This document shows positions 33,623-44,503 of a DNA stretch of 64,000 bases, in pieces. The translations under genes and the position numbers were made by a program. The stretch comes from Knufia peltigerae (taxonomy: Eukaryota > Ascomycota > Eurotiomycetes > Chaetothyriales > Trichomeriaceae): positions 190,051 through 254,050 of the forward strand of contig JAPDRN010000035.1 of NCBI GenBank assembly GCA_030247855.1, in the 5' to 3' direction. Each line of letters begins with the position of its first letter. Position 1 is the stretch's first letter. The notes beneath the pieces were generated by a model. That model saw nothing but the letters and a program-made list of their open reading frames with translations. It searched no databases and had not been told where the DNA came from.

Positions 33623-34506
33623 CTATCGGATATCATGGAAGCCACCATCGTTAACAAGTAGACTTCCATTCATGTAAGAGCTTTCGTCGCTCAGCAAGAA
33701 ACCCAACACGTTTGCCTGTTCCTCCGCAAATGCCATCCTCCTCAACGCAATCTGCTTGCTCACTGCGGAATCTTTGTTCTCCTGAGTACCGATAGTCCCT
33801 TCTTTGCCCATACTGTGCTCGACCATGGCGGTCAAAGTCCACCCCGGACACAGAGCGTTGACACGAATCCCGTCCGGACCATAAAATTTGGCCCCATTCT
33901 TGGTAATTCCAATGGCTGCATACTTGGATGGCGTATATGCTGCCAAACCTGCTGCCTGAAGTCCCGAGATCGAGACGACGTTGGCGATTACGCCTCGTTG
34001 TCCAGGGATCGGATGGGTAGGCTCCGGAGAGAAAGAAACTGGCCGTGGCTCTTGTGTCTTCATCTGCAGGGCCTGATATTTTTGGCATAGCCAGAGACCT
34101 CGGGTGTTGATGGCATGTGTTCTGAATTGGACGATCAGCAGCGAGACGAAGACAACACGATGGGTTCTTACTTCTCAAACAGCTCTGTGGTGATGCTCTC
34201 TTCCTCGGACCAGATAGACTCGCATATCCCAGCACAATTTGCAGCATAGTCGAGGCGTCCTGTCCACTCTAAGGTCGCCTTGATGGCATCTTTCACCTCT
34301 GATTCTTGGGTGATGTCAACCTTGAGAAACTTGGTGCGGACATTCCACTTCTTCGCTACTTCGTCAGCCACCTTAACACCATCCTTCTCGTTCATGTCAA
34401 CGATGACAATCGAGACACCGCGACTGGCGAGTTTATGGGCGGCTGCTTTGCCGATACCGCCGGCAGCGCCTGTGATCATGGCTACTCTCTCAGCCATTGC
34501 AGCCAT
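33623..34506 (-). CDS. Classical short-chain dehydrogenase (FabG-like)
   Basis: Two exons, 34506-34172 and 34121-33623, encode 277 residues, the classical SDR length. The cofactor loop TGAAGGIG is at residues 13-20; an Asp in VDMNEK after the second strand suggests NAD preference. NCAG replaces the usual NNAG. The catalytic residues are present: Ser in VVSISGLQAAG, and Tyr and Lys in YTPSKYAA. The C-terminus has LLSDESSYMNGSLLVNDGG, typical of this family. It should interconvert a secondary alcohol and a ketone. It is divergently transcribed from the BVMO across a 729-base spacer containing the candidate operator, so an alcohol-to-ketone step feeding the BVMO is a plausible but untested pairing. 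Confidence 0.92.
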
Positions 34507-35235
34507 TGTGAATTACTAGCTAATTGCAGGGTGGTGGTGTGATCGTAAACTCTGAAGTCTGAGTATAAGAGACATATCAAAATTACATTTCAAATACCAG
34601 GCAGCCCGATGCCTCTCGCCTAGGGTTACAACTGTTTGCGACAATACCATGGAATTGCTGTTGCAGTGCTGGCGACCCTCGTGCGGTGCGGAGAATATCA
34701 GGGATCAAGAGGGGGTGACCTCTTCTTCAGCCCCACGGGGTCCTTGGACTCGCGAGATTTCCCCGGCTCTTCCATCCATCGCCAAATGTATTAGTCCTGC
34801 ACACTTCATATACTGCTCCTCGTTTCCACGCCTGGACAGCAATGGACAATAAATGCATAGAATGGGCTAGACACACGTCAACCGGCGGCTTAGGTTCATT
34901 TATTCTGAGGGCCATTTCCCCGGTAAGAATGGTGGTAGGAAGCCGTGGCACATGGAGAAAACAGGGTCCGCGTTTTGAATTCCGTGGAATCAACCCCAGT
35001 TCCTCCAAATGCTGCGATTAGTACTAGTATCAGAACTTGGGACCATGAACACGGTGGGTGGCTGGCCTGCTAACCATATCGAGGAGAAACATCAGTTCGC
35101 GAAGATTTTCCCACCTTGATAACAAAAGCATCACCTCACATTGGTCTTCTGTGTGCCTTATTTTCACGGTCCGGAGCCTTTGTTTCCCCTCGTTATACAG
35201 AGTACAACAGAGTACAGTCTTGTGAGCAAGTCGCG
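34507..35235. promoter_or_regulatory. Divergent promoter, SDR / BVMO
   Basis: 729 bases between divergent starts. It contains the 14-nt near-palindrome at 34978-34991 and otherwise no gene. The ORF over 34649-34852 starts with a real ATG but has no resemblance to known proteins. Confidence 0.55.
34978..34991 (+). promoter_or_regulatory. Candidate operator AATTCCGTGGAATC (copy 2)
   Basis: Exact 14-base match to the minus-strand site at 30471-30484. Here it is embedded in GAATTCCGTGGAATC. It lies about 245 bases upstream of the BVMO start and 470 bases upstream of the SDR start. The inverted repeat with a 2-bp gap could suit a dimeric regulator, but its recognition by the nearby Zn2Cys6 protein is inference. 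Confidence 0.5.
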
Positions 35236-37003
35236 ATGGCAAAATCTCTCGACGCTCTCATCATCGGCGCCGGGTTTGGGGGGATATACCAACTCTACCG
35301 GCTACGGCAGCAAGGCCTCAATGTCAAGGTCGTCGAAATGGCTAGCGACGTAGGGGGGACGTGGTACCATAACAGATATGTAAGCTATCTCCCACACAAG
35401 CAATCCTCAAGCAGAATATGTGGTTTTTTGCTAACATCCTCTTCCTCAATCACAGCCCGGAGCCATGAGCGATACCGAGAGCTTCATATACCGATACTCG
35501 TGGGACAAAGAGGACCTTCTCACGTATCCCTGGTCGCATTACTACGTCAAACAACCAGAGGTTCTCAAGTATCTCGAACACGTCGTGGAACGCCACGACC
35601 TTCGACGAGACATGCAATTCAACACCGAGCTCCTCTCGGCGGACTGGGACGAGGCGTCCCGCAAATGGCGAGTCGAGCTCAGCACCGGCGAGACCGTCCA
35701 CGTGCGGTATCTCGTCACGGCGCTGGGGCTACTCTCCAAGGCCAACTACCCCGACATCCCGGGTCTCGACACGTTCCAGGGGGTCAAGTGCCACACGGCG
35801 GCGTGGCCGCGGGACCTCGACCTGACGGGCAAGCGCGTGGGCGTCATCGGGTGCGGCTCGACGGGCGTCCAGGTGATCACGGACATCGCGCCCAAGGTGT
35901 CGTCCTTGATCTCCTTCCAGCGCCACCCCCAGTACACGGTGCCCAGCGGCGACCGGCCCGTCGAGCCGGGCTACCGCGAGGGCGTCAACGAGCGGTACGA
36001 CGAGATCTTCGAGCAGGTCAAGAACTCGATCGTGGGGTTCGGCTTCGTCGAGTCGACGGTTCCGTTCGACTCGGTCACGTCGCCCGAGGAGCGCGAGGCC
36101 ATCTTCGAGCGGCTGTGGGAGCAAGGCAACGGCTTCAAGTTCATGTTCGACGGCTTCTGCGACATCGCCACCAACCGGGCCGCCAACGAGGCCGCGTGCG
36201 CCTTCATCCGCAAGAAGATCGGGCAGATCGTCCGGGACCCGGAGAAGGCGCGCAAGCTGCAGCCCCACGACCACTACGCCCGCCGGCCCCTCTGCGACGG
36301 CGGCTACTTTGAGCGGTTCAACCTCGCGCACGTCGACGTGGTCCAGCTGCAGGAGACGCCCATCACGCGCGTCACCCCCACGGGCATCGAGACGACCGCG
36401 GGGTCCCACGACCTCGACGTCATCGTCTTCGCCACCGGCTTCGACGCCATCGAGGGCAACTACAACCGCATCCGCATCCGGGGCCGCGGCGGCCTCACCC
36501 TCAAGGACTACTGGACCCCCAACGGCCCCACGGCCTACCTGGGCGTGTCGGTGCCCAACTTCCCCAACCTGCTCATGATCACGGGCCCCCAGGGCCCGTT
36601 CACGAACCTGCCCCCGGCCATCGAGGCCCACGTCGACATGATCTCGGGTCTGATCGCCCGGGCGGAGGAGTCCCGCGCCCACACCGGCGAGGACCCCGTC
36701 GTCGAGTCCCTCCCCGAGGCGGAGCAGGAGTGGCTGAATGAGTGCGAGCGCATGGCCGAGGGGAGCTTGTTCAAGGAGACGGCGTCGTGGATCTTTGGCC
36801 AGAACGTGCCCGGGAAAAAGTACGCTCTGAGGTTCTACTTTGGCGGCCTCAAGTCGTTCTACGAGGCGGTTCAGAAGGTCATCGATAACGACTATGCCGG
36901 GTTCAAGCCGATGGCCGTCTCGGCTGACACCTCCAAACAACAGGATGCCAGTGCCGGTGGTGGGGAAATTACAGGTCAAGAAGAGATCAGGGCGCACATG
37001 TAG
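35236..37003 (+). CDS. Flavin-dependent Baeyer-Villiger monooxygenase
   Basis: Two exons, 35236-35379 and 35456-37003, give 563 residues. It is a class B (type I) FAD/NADPH monooxygenase that inserts oxygen next to a carbonyl, making esters or lactones. Evidence: FAD-binding GAGFGG at residues 11-16 with VGGTWYHNRYPGAMSD just after, NADPH-binding GCGSTG at 180-185, and the BVMO fingerprint FQGVKCHTAAWP at 155-166 (FxGxxxHxxxW). Closest by feel are the cyclohexanone/steroid type. The intron has a GCTAAC branch. From about 35640 to 36730 nearly every codon ends in G or C (for example AAC TTC CCC AAC CTG CTC), unlike the adjacent SDR and transcription factor, while exon 1 and the 3' end are ordinary. 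Transfer or strong codon selection are both possible; THR4 in this window shows the same pattern. Confidence 0.95.
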
Positions 37004-37371
37004 CATATATTACTGGGGAATTGTAGAGTTGGAGCAAGATTCGGTTGATACTTGAGGTATTGGATGAATGCGTTTCGTCATGTGTGTGTTCATGAACAAA
37101 TGAACAAGTATAAAATTCGAGGTCCAGTCTAAAGAATCCCTTAGCTTCCCTTTCCTAGGCACGATCAGGTGCCCATCCCGCAAAATGGTAAATGATCCCA
37201 TGATGCTCACTGGGGGCTTCTCGAGAAACGGAAAAACGGAAAAACAGAGAAAGAAAACCGGTCATGAGGTTGTCGTGATAGGATCCAAGCAATCTTGCCA
37301 CCAATACCATTTTCCACCCTTCGAGTAAGCAGAATGCAGTCATTCATTCATGCAGCTGACCATGGAGATGT
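37004..37371. other. Convergent 3' spacer
   Basis: 368 bases between the 3' ends of the BVMO and the glycine-zipper gene. It includes a short GAAAAACGGAAAAACAGAGA direct repeat of GGAAAAAC near 37220-37245. No gene is seen. Confidence 0.45.
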
Positions 37372-38052
37372 CTAGTATCTGCCTCCACCCCAGCTGCTTT
37401 GAGAGCTGTTGTTTGTCTTCTTCTTGTCCTTGATGAAATCTTCAGCCAACGAACCCAATATGGCACCGCCGACTGTTCCGAGAAAACCGTGGCCCGCCTT
37501 CTTGCCCATGAAGTGGCCTCCGAAGCCGCCACCGACGGCACCCAAAAGACCCCTGTCGGATTCGTTCATGGGAGGAGCGTTTGCGTCGTAATTTGGGGCA
37601 TTGGGGTCGCTGGACTGAGGGGAGAACTGGTGCTGACTGATGTCTGGTTGTTGGCTACCCTGGCCCCCCATCTGTTGCTGGTACGCTTGGTTCTGAGCGT
37701 AGGCATCGTTGCTGCCGTAGCCTTGACCCTGGCCTTGAGATTGACCGTAGTAGCCGGCGTGACCTTGGGGGTTAGAGGCGTCGTAGGCACCGTATTGGCC
37801 ACCAGCCTGACCGTGCTGGAATCCACCCTGCTGGGGAGGGCCGAAGGAGTCTTGACGGCGAGGGGGGCCAAAGTTTTGGTCTTGCTGAGGGTATTGTGAG
37901 TAGCCTTGTTGAGGGTACGATTGTTGTTGCTGCTGGCCGTAGCCACCTTGATCGTAACCCTGTTGAGGAGGGTAGCCACCGCCGCCGTAGCCCTGCTGAG
38001 GGTACTGGGACTGTTGACCGTAGCCGGAGTAGTTGTCGTATGGTCCAGACAT
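37372..38052 (-). CDS. Prion-like Gly/Gln/Tyr-rich protein with C-terminal glycine zipper
   Basis: Single exon of 226 residues. The first 150 residues are low complexity, dominated by Gly, Gln, Tyr, Pro and Ser in repeats such as YPQQGYGGGGYPPQQGYDQG, resembling yeast prion-like domains. Near residues 165-210 comes a glycine-zipper segment (GLLGAVGGGFGGHFMGKKAG then HGFLGTVGGAILGSLAEDFI), similar to glycine-zipper 2TM proteins. The tail is KDKKKTNNSSQSSWGGGRY. No signal peptide or domain of known enzymatic function is visible. Fungal proteins with this plan are usually uncharacterised; membrane association and self-assembly are reasonable inferences. The ATG at 38052 is the only sensible start. 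TACGGAGTA lies about 170 bases upstream. Confidence 0.85.
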   Translation of the reverse strand: MSGPYDNYSGYGQQSQYPQQGYGGGGYPPQQGYDQGGYGQQQQQSYPQQGYSQYPQQDQNFGPPRRQDSFGPPQQGGFQHGQAGGQYGAYDASNPQGHAGYYGQSQGQGQGYGSNDAYAQNQAYQQQMGGQGSQQPDISQHQFSPQSSDPNAPNYDANAPPMNESDRGLLGAVGGGFGGHFMGKKAGHGFLGTVGGAILGSLAEDFIKDKKKTNNSSQSSWGGGRY

Positions 38053-39317
38053 GGTGAGATTGGGACCTGAGGATGGAACTTGTGATGTGACTGGTCTTGA
38101 GGAGATACGAGTGTGTGGTGGAAGGACGAAAGAGTTTTCGGTGAGACGAAGAGGAAGTGGAAAGATGTAATGAAGAGACAGGTGAGCAAAAAGGCAAAGC
38201 TGAAAAAGAATGGCTCACTACGGAGTAAAATAGGATGAGTTCGAGTGGTAAGTTAGTAAGAATCAGCTAAGGTCAGGTTCAGTAGGCGCAGCGCAGGCAA
38301 AGTCAGTTGGATGAATTGTGTCACTTGGCCACCATCATTTACCTACCTAGGGACCTAAGGTAGGGATCTTTAGGCACCATGAACGAGTCAATACCCCTCC
38401 CAAGGGCAATGTGAATACTGTAGTGACACTTTGGTTCCCTCACATTCCCTCAAGTCATCGTCTGCTCAGCCCTCGATAACTCAGCCACCCCGCGGCAATG
38501 AGGGGTATTTAATCGCCCTATACGGAGTCGGGTTTAGGGCGCATACGTAACTCCTCCAGCAAGTTCAACTGGTCGTTCTAGGCATATATATTGTTTACAA
38601 TACAGTAAATACGAATACTCTCACAACACGGAGAGGCCGATTTGAAAGAATTTCACGAGGCAAGACCTTTAAGACTCTGGTTTTTGTTCTCCCAACTTTT
38701 CTCAGCCAAATTCACCATAATTGTACACCGTACACCGTACAGTATGCAGATGCACAACCCTCGCCCGCCCAGCTCACCCACAGCCGACGTAGCCGAGGAG
38801 GAGAATCCTCTCTATCTTGGCTTGCAGCATGTACGATAAATACTCCGTACTGTAGAGATACCCTCATCCCAATCACGTGTTGTTATTCTTGTCTTATTGC
38901 ACAGCCAAAGGCGAACCCGAGGCCGAACAGCTGAACTGCTTGTAGCCACTTGTTGACCTTCTGTCTTCTCTTCGTGATCGCCCATGGGAATAACAAGCCA
39001 CACGGAGAATACTCCTTGACATCGGACTTGTACGGTCATGTTGCGCATCTCGGGTGCCTTGTGTCTCCAATAGACGTCTTTGATGAGTTAACTCCATCTC
39101 TACAGATGGTACAACTCCGCATTGTCGTAAGTAGTATATCAGACTGGGATTGCGCTTTAATCCGTTGAATCGTCGTTATTGTCGTTTGTCGTTCTTCTTG
39201 AAGTCGTGCGGTACAGATATTTTCTACCTTCCCCGTTCTCTATTTCGAAAAGTTCATTTTCTTTCGAGCCAGACCAGACAGTTTGTTTGCAAAAGAACAC
39301 ACGCACACACACACATC
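38053..39317. promoter_or_regulatory. Long divergent spacer, glycine-zipper gene / amidase
   Basis: About 1.27 kb between divergent starts. It contains TACGGAGTA at 38219-38227, TACTCCGTA at 38841-38849, a near copy at 38521, and a CTACCTAGGGACCTAAGGTAGG inverted stretch around 38343. A CA dinucleotide run ends just before the amidase ATG. No gene is recognised. Confidence 0.5.
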
Positions 39318-41272
39318 ATGGCTACAGCAGACTATAAACAGATATCGGCAATAGCTCGAAAGAGAAGAGCAGCCAACATTGCCGCTTATTACAAGACTCC
39401 GACGTGGAACGAAGCAGACTTGCCACGAAACTTGACCGAATTCGCGTTGAAATCCGGCTACTACACCGACGACGAACTGGCCATCATCCAGTCCGAAGCG
39501 GATGTGATTCTGGACAAGATCAAGACCAAAGCCTGGACGGCGCTTCGAGTGACTCAGGCCTTTTGCAAGGCCTCTGCCTTGGCCCAGGAACTGACAAACT
39601 GTCTCACCGAGGTGTTGTACGCCGAAGCCTTTGAACGCGCCAAGTATCTCGACGACTACCTCGCACGCACGGGTAGGACCATTGGGCCTCTCCATGGACT
39701 CCCCATCTCCCTCAAGGACTGCTTCATCACGGCTCCCCACCCATCCTCGATAGGAATGGCCGCCTACGCCAACGAGCCGCTCCAGAAGGACACCCTCCTG
39801 GTCACCATCCTTCGCGACCTGGGTGCCGTCTTCTACGTCAAGACCAACGTGCCGACGGCCATGATGATGGCCGAGACCAACAACAACATCTGGGGCGAAT
39901 GCCGAAATGCCCTCCACAAGGGCCTCAGCCCCGGAGGCTCCAGTGGCGGCGAAGGGGCCCTGATAGCGTTCAAGGCGTCTCCCCTCGGCGTGGGAACCGA
40001 CATCGGTGGCTCCATTCGCATACCGGCCGCCTGGTCATACATGTACGGCCTCAAGCCCTCGTTCGGTCGGTATCCAGTCTACGGTGGAAAGTCTGGAATC
40101 CCAGGCCAGGAACACATTCTGGCAGTCAACGGACCCATGTCCAGATCGCTAAAGTCTCTCCAAATATACTCTGAAGCCGTCCTATCAGAGAACGTAGCAC
40201 CATGGGAAGTTGTAAGTTTGTTTAAACCCCCTATTCACGCCCAGAAAAACGCCATGGCGGATTCAAGAGACGAAAAAGTCATCTGATAACCATGTATCTT
40301 TTAGGACCACAAACTCCTCCCCATCCCGTGGCGCAAGAACGTCATCCAGCCACCTGGTCGCAAATTGAGGATTGGTATCATCGGCATCGACGACGGCCTG
40401 ACGACCGTACACCCTCCGGTCGAGAGAGCGATCAACATGACCCGAGCTGCACTGGAAAAGGCAGGTCACGACGTGTTTACATGGTCAGCTTCCGAGGACC
40501 ACCCTGCCATCGTCAAGGTTTGTTTCCTTTCTCCTCTCCCGGACGCAGTGATCGCCTCCGGTGTTTTCAGTCTGCCTGCACTCCTACTGACTCCTCCTCC
40601 AACGATTGCCAGAACATCCAAGCGGCCTTCTTCGACCTGGGCGCCGCCGCCATAACGGACTTGCTCAAACCTTACGACGAACCTTTCTTCCCCAGCATGG
40701 AGGGCTACGGCATCGCGGCCGCCGCCGGGGAGGGCGGCATAGGGCCGACCAAGATGCGCCTGATGAACCTCAAGCGGAACGAGCTCCAAAAGGCCTACCT
40801 CGACCGGTGGAACGCCACCGCGGCCGACGGCAAGCCCAGGATGGACGCCATCATTTGCGCGTGCTCCCCCTGGGCGGCTCCCCGTCTCGGCCAGACCCAG
40901 GAAAACTTTTACGTCGGGTGGACCGGGTTTGTGAATTATCTAGGTAAGTACTCTGAACTCTCGGCCAACGTCGTCCCTCCCTCCACCGTGCTTTTCGAAC
41001 CTCGAGCTGACTCGTGATCCCTTCCACTTCGCCCAGACTTCCCGGCCTGCACGTTCCCCGTGACCTTGGCCGACAAAACCCTCGACAAGCCTCGCGACAA
41101 GGCATCGTTCAACCAGCTGAGCGACATCGACGGACGCATCCAGGCCGACTACGACGCCGACTTTTACCATGGCGCCCCCGTGGCATTGCAGGTCGTGGGC
41201 AAGCGGTTGGAAGAGGAAAAGGTGTTGGAAATGACTCAAATCGTGGCCGATGCGTTGAAAGCCGCGTCGTGA
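39318..41272 (+). CDS. AmdS-like amidase (amidase-signature family)
   Basis: Four exons, 39318-40211, 40305-40517, 40613-40943 and 41037-41272, give 557 residues, the size of fungal acetamidases. It hydrolyses amides to acid and ammonia through a Ser-cisSer-Lys triad: Lys133 in GLPISLKDCF, Ser208 in SPGGSSGGEGAL and Ser232 in TDIGGSIRIP. The spacing (75 and 24 residues) is exactly that of the family. The C-terminus DFYHGAPVALQVVGKRLEEE is also typical. The substrate is unknown; short-chain amides are the usual guess. A run of CA dinucleotides (39304-39315) sits directly before the ATG. It lies beyond the BVMO block and a glycine-zipper gene, so membership of that block is uncertain. Confidence 0.93.
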
Positions 41273-41776
41273 AGTCTTTATTTTACATAGTAACTCGAAT
41301 GGACTTTGTTTATCTGAATTTTTTTCTGAATAGACACTATTCCTTCGTCCTGATGCAGTATTCTTTTCAGCTCGTGTCATCTATTATTTCTAATGCCCGT
41401 CTCTTTTCTTGGGACACAAGGCAAGTTCCAGGCGCATCACCCGGTAATCTGGCTGGCTTATGCAGCTCATGTGTTTCTACATGTACAACTCGACCAAATG
41501 GTCTGATCTCTCAACTCTTACAAGCCGCTGGGGCGAACAATTCCATCCTCCATCACCCAAGCGGGGCACACGCAAGTATTCAAGTCCCATGTCATCATCA
41601 AGGTCGCTAGGGCAATGAATATCGTCGTGTTGGTTCTGTTCCCTCATGACAGGAAGAATGAAAATACCAGTGATACGTCTTCCAGTGGCGAACTCTGTCA
41701 CTTCAAGGCTGTGCAGAAAAGCGAGTCCAAGGTCAGGCAGGCACAGATACTAATAGCACCTGTTCTGCATGTCTAT
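41273..41776. other. Convergent 3' spacer, amidase / UBA2
   Basis: 504 bases between two 3' ends. Short frames only; no gene or repeat is seen. Confidence 0.5.
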
Positions 41777-43725
41777 TCAATCGTCGTCTGCGATCAGAAT
41801 CGTTCCATCGTCTTCGTCAAGCACAATGGCTTGCATGGTGGATGACTTTGCCACTTCTGCGTTAGTCGGGCCTTGCAACTTTTTGGCCGGTGTTGCATCG
41901 ATGTCGTCTTCATCCAATGGTCGTTTCCGCTTGCCATTTGATGTGGGAACAGACACACCATTTGAGACGACAATGTCGTCTGTGCTGGCTCCAGTTGCTT
42001 GATCTCCATCTTCTAAAGACTCCTTCTTAGGCTTTCGTGGTATCTCAAAATTCTGACCTTCCTTCTCAATTAACTCGACAGTCTTGGTCTCATCCTTCGG
42101 CTTCTTCGCCTCGATGGCTAGTTGCAGATCGACCCGCGGACTTTCGTCCTCTTCATCCTTGATGAGAATGAAGCTCGCATCCGAGACATTTAGCTCTGGG
42201 AGTTTCTTTTCGAGGTTGTCTTCCAGGTCCGGGTCATAGAGCACACCAGCATCGCTCATTACGGTGATCTCCTCTCCATAACCTAACTTCGCACGTAGAA
42301 TGCCTTCGACCAGGTCTTTGAGCGTTGCTTTCTCGAGGTCAACGTGCGCTCTTGCCATAGCGACACTGCAGACAGCACACTCCGGATTCGGTTCTTCGAG
42401 TTTGTCTGTTCTCAAAGCGCCATTCCATAGCCAAAGCCATTTCGTCTTGTCGTATTCTTTTCTAAGGACTTTGAAGGCTTGCATCACACAAAGCCCAGCG
42501 ACCATGGCATTTGTCGTCGCAATTGCCGGGATGATGTTGCCAGCCATCTGCTTGATATCGAACTTTGACTTTGGCTCGATGCCGAAAATGATTGAACGTA
42601 GGTTTCCTGCTGCCGCGACAAAATCCATCGTATCATCATCGTCTTTGTCAAAGGAGATGAGAGGGGGCGGTCCTCCATCCGTTGCAGCCTTGGTCTGTTC
42701 TTGCGCCAGTCTCGACGATAATCGTGCTAAAGAGTTTTTGAAGACGAAAAAGTTCTCGGGTAAAGACCATGTCTGTTGACCATTTTTCAAGACTGGTTCG
42801 TTAAGGGACGTGGCCTCTTGTTCCAAAGCTTCATAAGCCAGAGGTTTGGGAGGCGTTTTCTCCTTCCACATATCCTCCATCTGAGCCAATCTTTCAATGT
42901 CCTCTTGGAAGACCTTATCAAACACCTGTTTTGCAAAGTTGTCCGAGCCCATAGATTCTCTGATCTTTTTCAGGGCTTGCGCTTCCTGTCTGAGCTTCTC
43001 AATTTCAGCGGCATTATCCGAGTCTTCAGTCTGATCGACTTCCGGTGCCTCGTCCTCGCTCAAGCCAAACAATTCTGGCAGGAGATAGCTCTTTGCCCAG
43101 ACGATGCAATGGATAGGCTGACTGGGGGTACTCCGTATTGTACAGACAGGGTAGGAAATTGGTGTCGTCTTTGGGGTACAATCATAGCAAGCCGTTCTGC
43201 CTTTCTTGATCACTTGCACCTGTCCTTTGAATCCGGTGGTGCCAGATTCGATCAGAGGTATGTCGACAGCCAAGCACATCTTGTTGACATGACGCCGGGC
43301 TTCCATATTATCTAGCGCATTGAACACAATGTTGAAGTTGGAGAACCATTCCAGATTGAACTGTTTGTCTTTAATGTTGGCATGGTAGGCGACCAGCTTG
43401 ACATTAGGGTTGAACTTCTGAGCCACCTCTTTTGCAACGAGCGCTTTTGGTTTCTTGATATGTTCTTGTCTGAACAGAAATTGGCGGTTCAAGTTGCTCA
43501 GGTCGATGGTGTCGAGATCGATGATGTGAATTTCACCGAAACCGGTTAGGATGAGGTTCTTTAGAAGTTCACAGCCAATGCCGCCTGCACCGACAAGGAG
43601 AACGCGCGACTGCGAAGACGAGTTAGTGTTTGAGATGAGATGAGCAATTCAAGAGTCATCTTCACCTCTTTGACCAGTCGGTGCGCCGCTCCAAGCGACT
43701 GTCTCGCATACTTCTCGCGCGACAT
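41777..43725 (-). CDS. UBA2: SUMO-activating enzyme E1 subunit UBA2
   Basis: Two exons, 43725-43666 and 43609-41777, encode 630 residues. Uba2 with Aos1 adenylates SUMO, forms a thioester with it and passes it to Ubc9, mainly in the nucleus. The start MSREKYARQSLGAAHRLVKE is spliced to SRVLLVGAGGIGCELLKN (nucleotide-binding loop). DLDTIDLSNLNRQFLFRQEH is the E1 signature. The catalytic cysteine is Cys176 in YPVCTIRSTPSQPIHC (yeast Cys177). The zinc-binding CYDC (161-164) pairs with CAVC further on. The ubiquitin-fold domain follows, and the tail has a KRKRP nuclear signal and a final hydrophobic-acidic stretch (IVLDEDDGTILIADDD). A TACTCCGTA word falls inside this CDS at 43129-43137, encoding part of IRSTP. 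Confidence 0.97.
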
Positions 43726-44503
43726 GATGTGAGTGGTATGATAGATGCTAGTTACGCCGGTATCGTCAAAAGACTGGCCGATGTCAAGAGGGGAAAGGCA
43801 TCCCGCGTTGTCGTGACCAGAGGTGGGAAAGGTGAAAGGTGGATGTGTGTAGAATACAAGAAGGAGAAGTGAAGACGAGAGACAGTGAAGAGAAGAAAAC
43901 CCCTGTCGGGGAATCAGGTGTTGACAGTCAGTATATAGTGACTGAGGGAAAAAAAAGAGTGTAGATGAGGTACAAAGCAAACCCCAATTGAGAAGCCGGT
44001 TGAGTTGCGAACTGAGGCGCAAGTGACAAGATGCGCTAGAATTGGCCCTGCAGGAAGTGAAGTGACGGATGGAGGGATGATGACAGCGCGATGAGGGATG
44101 GGCGCAAGATAGGTGCTAATGATCACTAGTCTGACCACCTAAAGAGTTAGGGACCGTCTGGTGAGTCTCACTGATCCTTTAGCTACGATAAAAAAACTAG
44201 ATGAACCTCCAGGCGGCTCAACAGCGCCAATTACTTGCTGTCGTTTTAGTGATCTCCGGGTGACTTTTTCAGGGCAATGTGACGCTATTGTTGTTAGCGA
44301 GTGAAGCTAAGCAGCCAGAGTTACGGAGTTGACGTCACGTGATTTTTCGTTCCCAGGGGCAATTTTTTGTCCATGCTCATCATAAGACATTTTTTTGGTA
44401 TACGAACAGTGATCGAATCAACGACCTGCCAGAGATCCCGGGATATTGACTAGACAGTTTCAGTCCGCACCTCATCCAGAGGAAGGAAAACAGGGGGAGG
44501 AGA
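43726..44503. promoter_or_regulatory. Divergent promoter, UBA2 / QNG1
   Basis: 778 bases between divergent starts, with a near copy (TACGGAGTT) of the recurrent word at about 44323. The short frames are not supported. Confidence 0.5.

Noticed and set aside
35729..37006. 425-codon minus-strand ORF, and a 398-codon plus-frame ORF (35116-36312), over the BVMO
   Set aside because: Both are shadows of the GC-rich BVMO codons; the BVMO frame alone carries the FAD, NADPH and fingerprint motifs.
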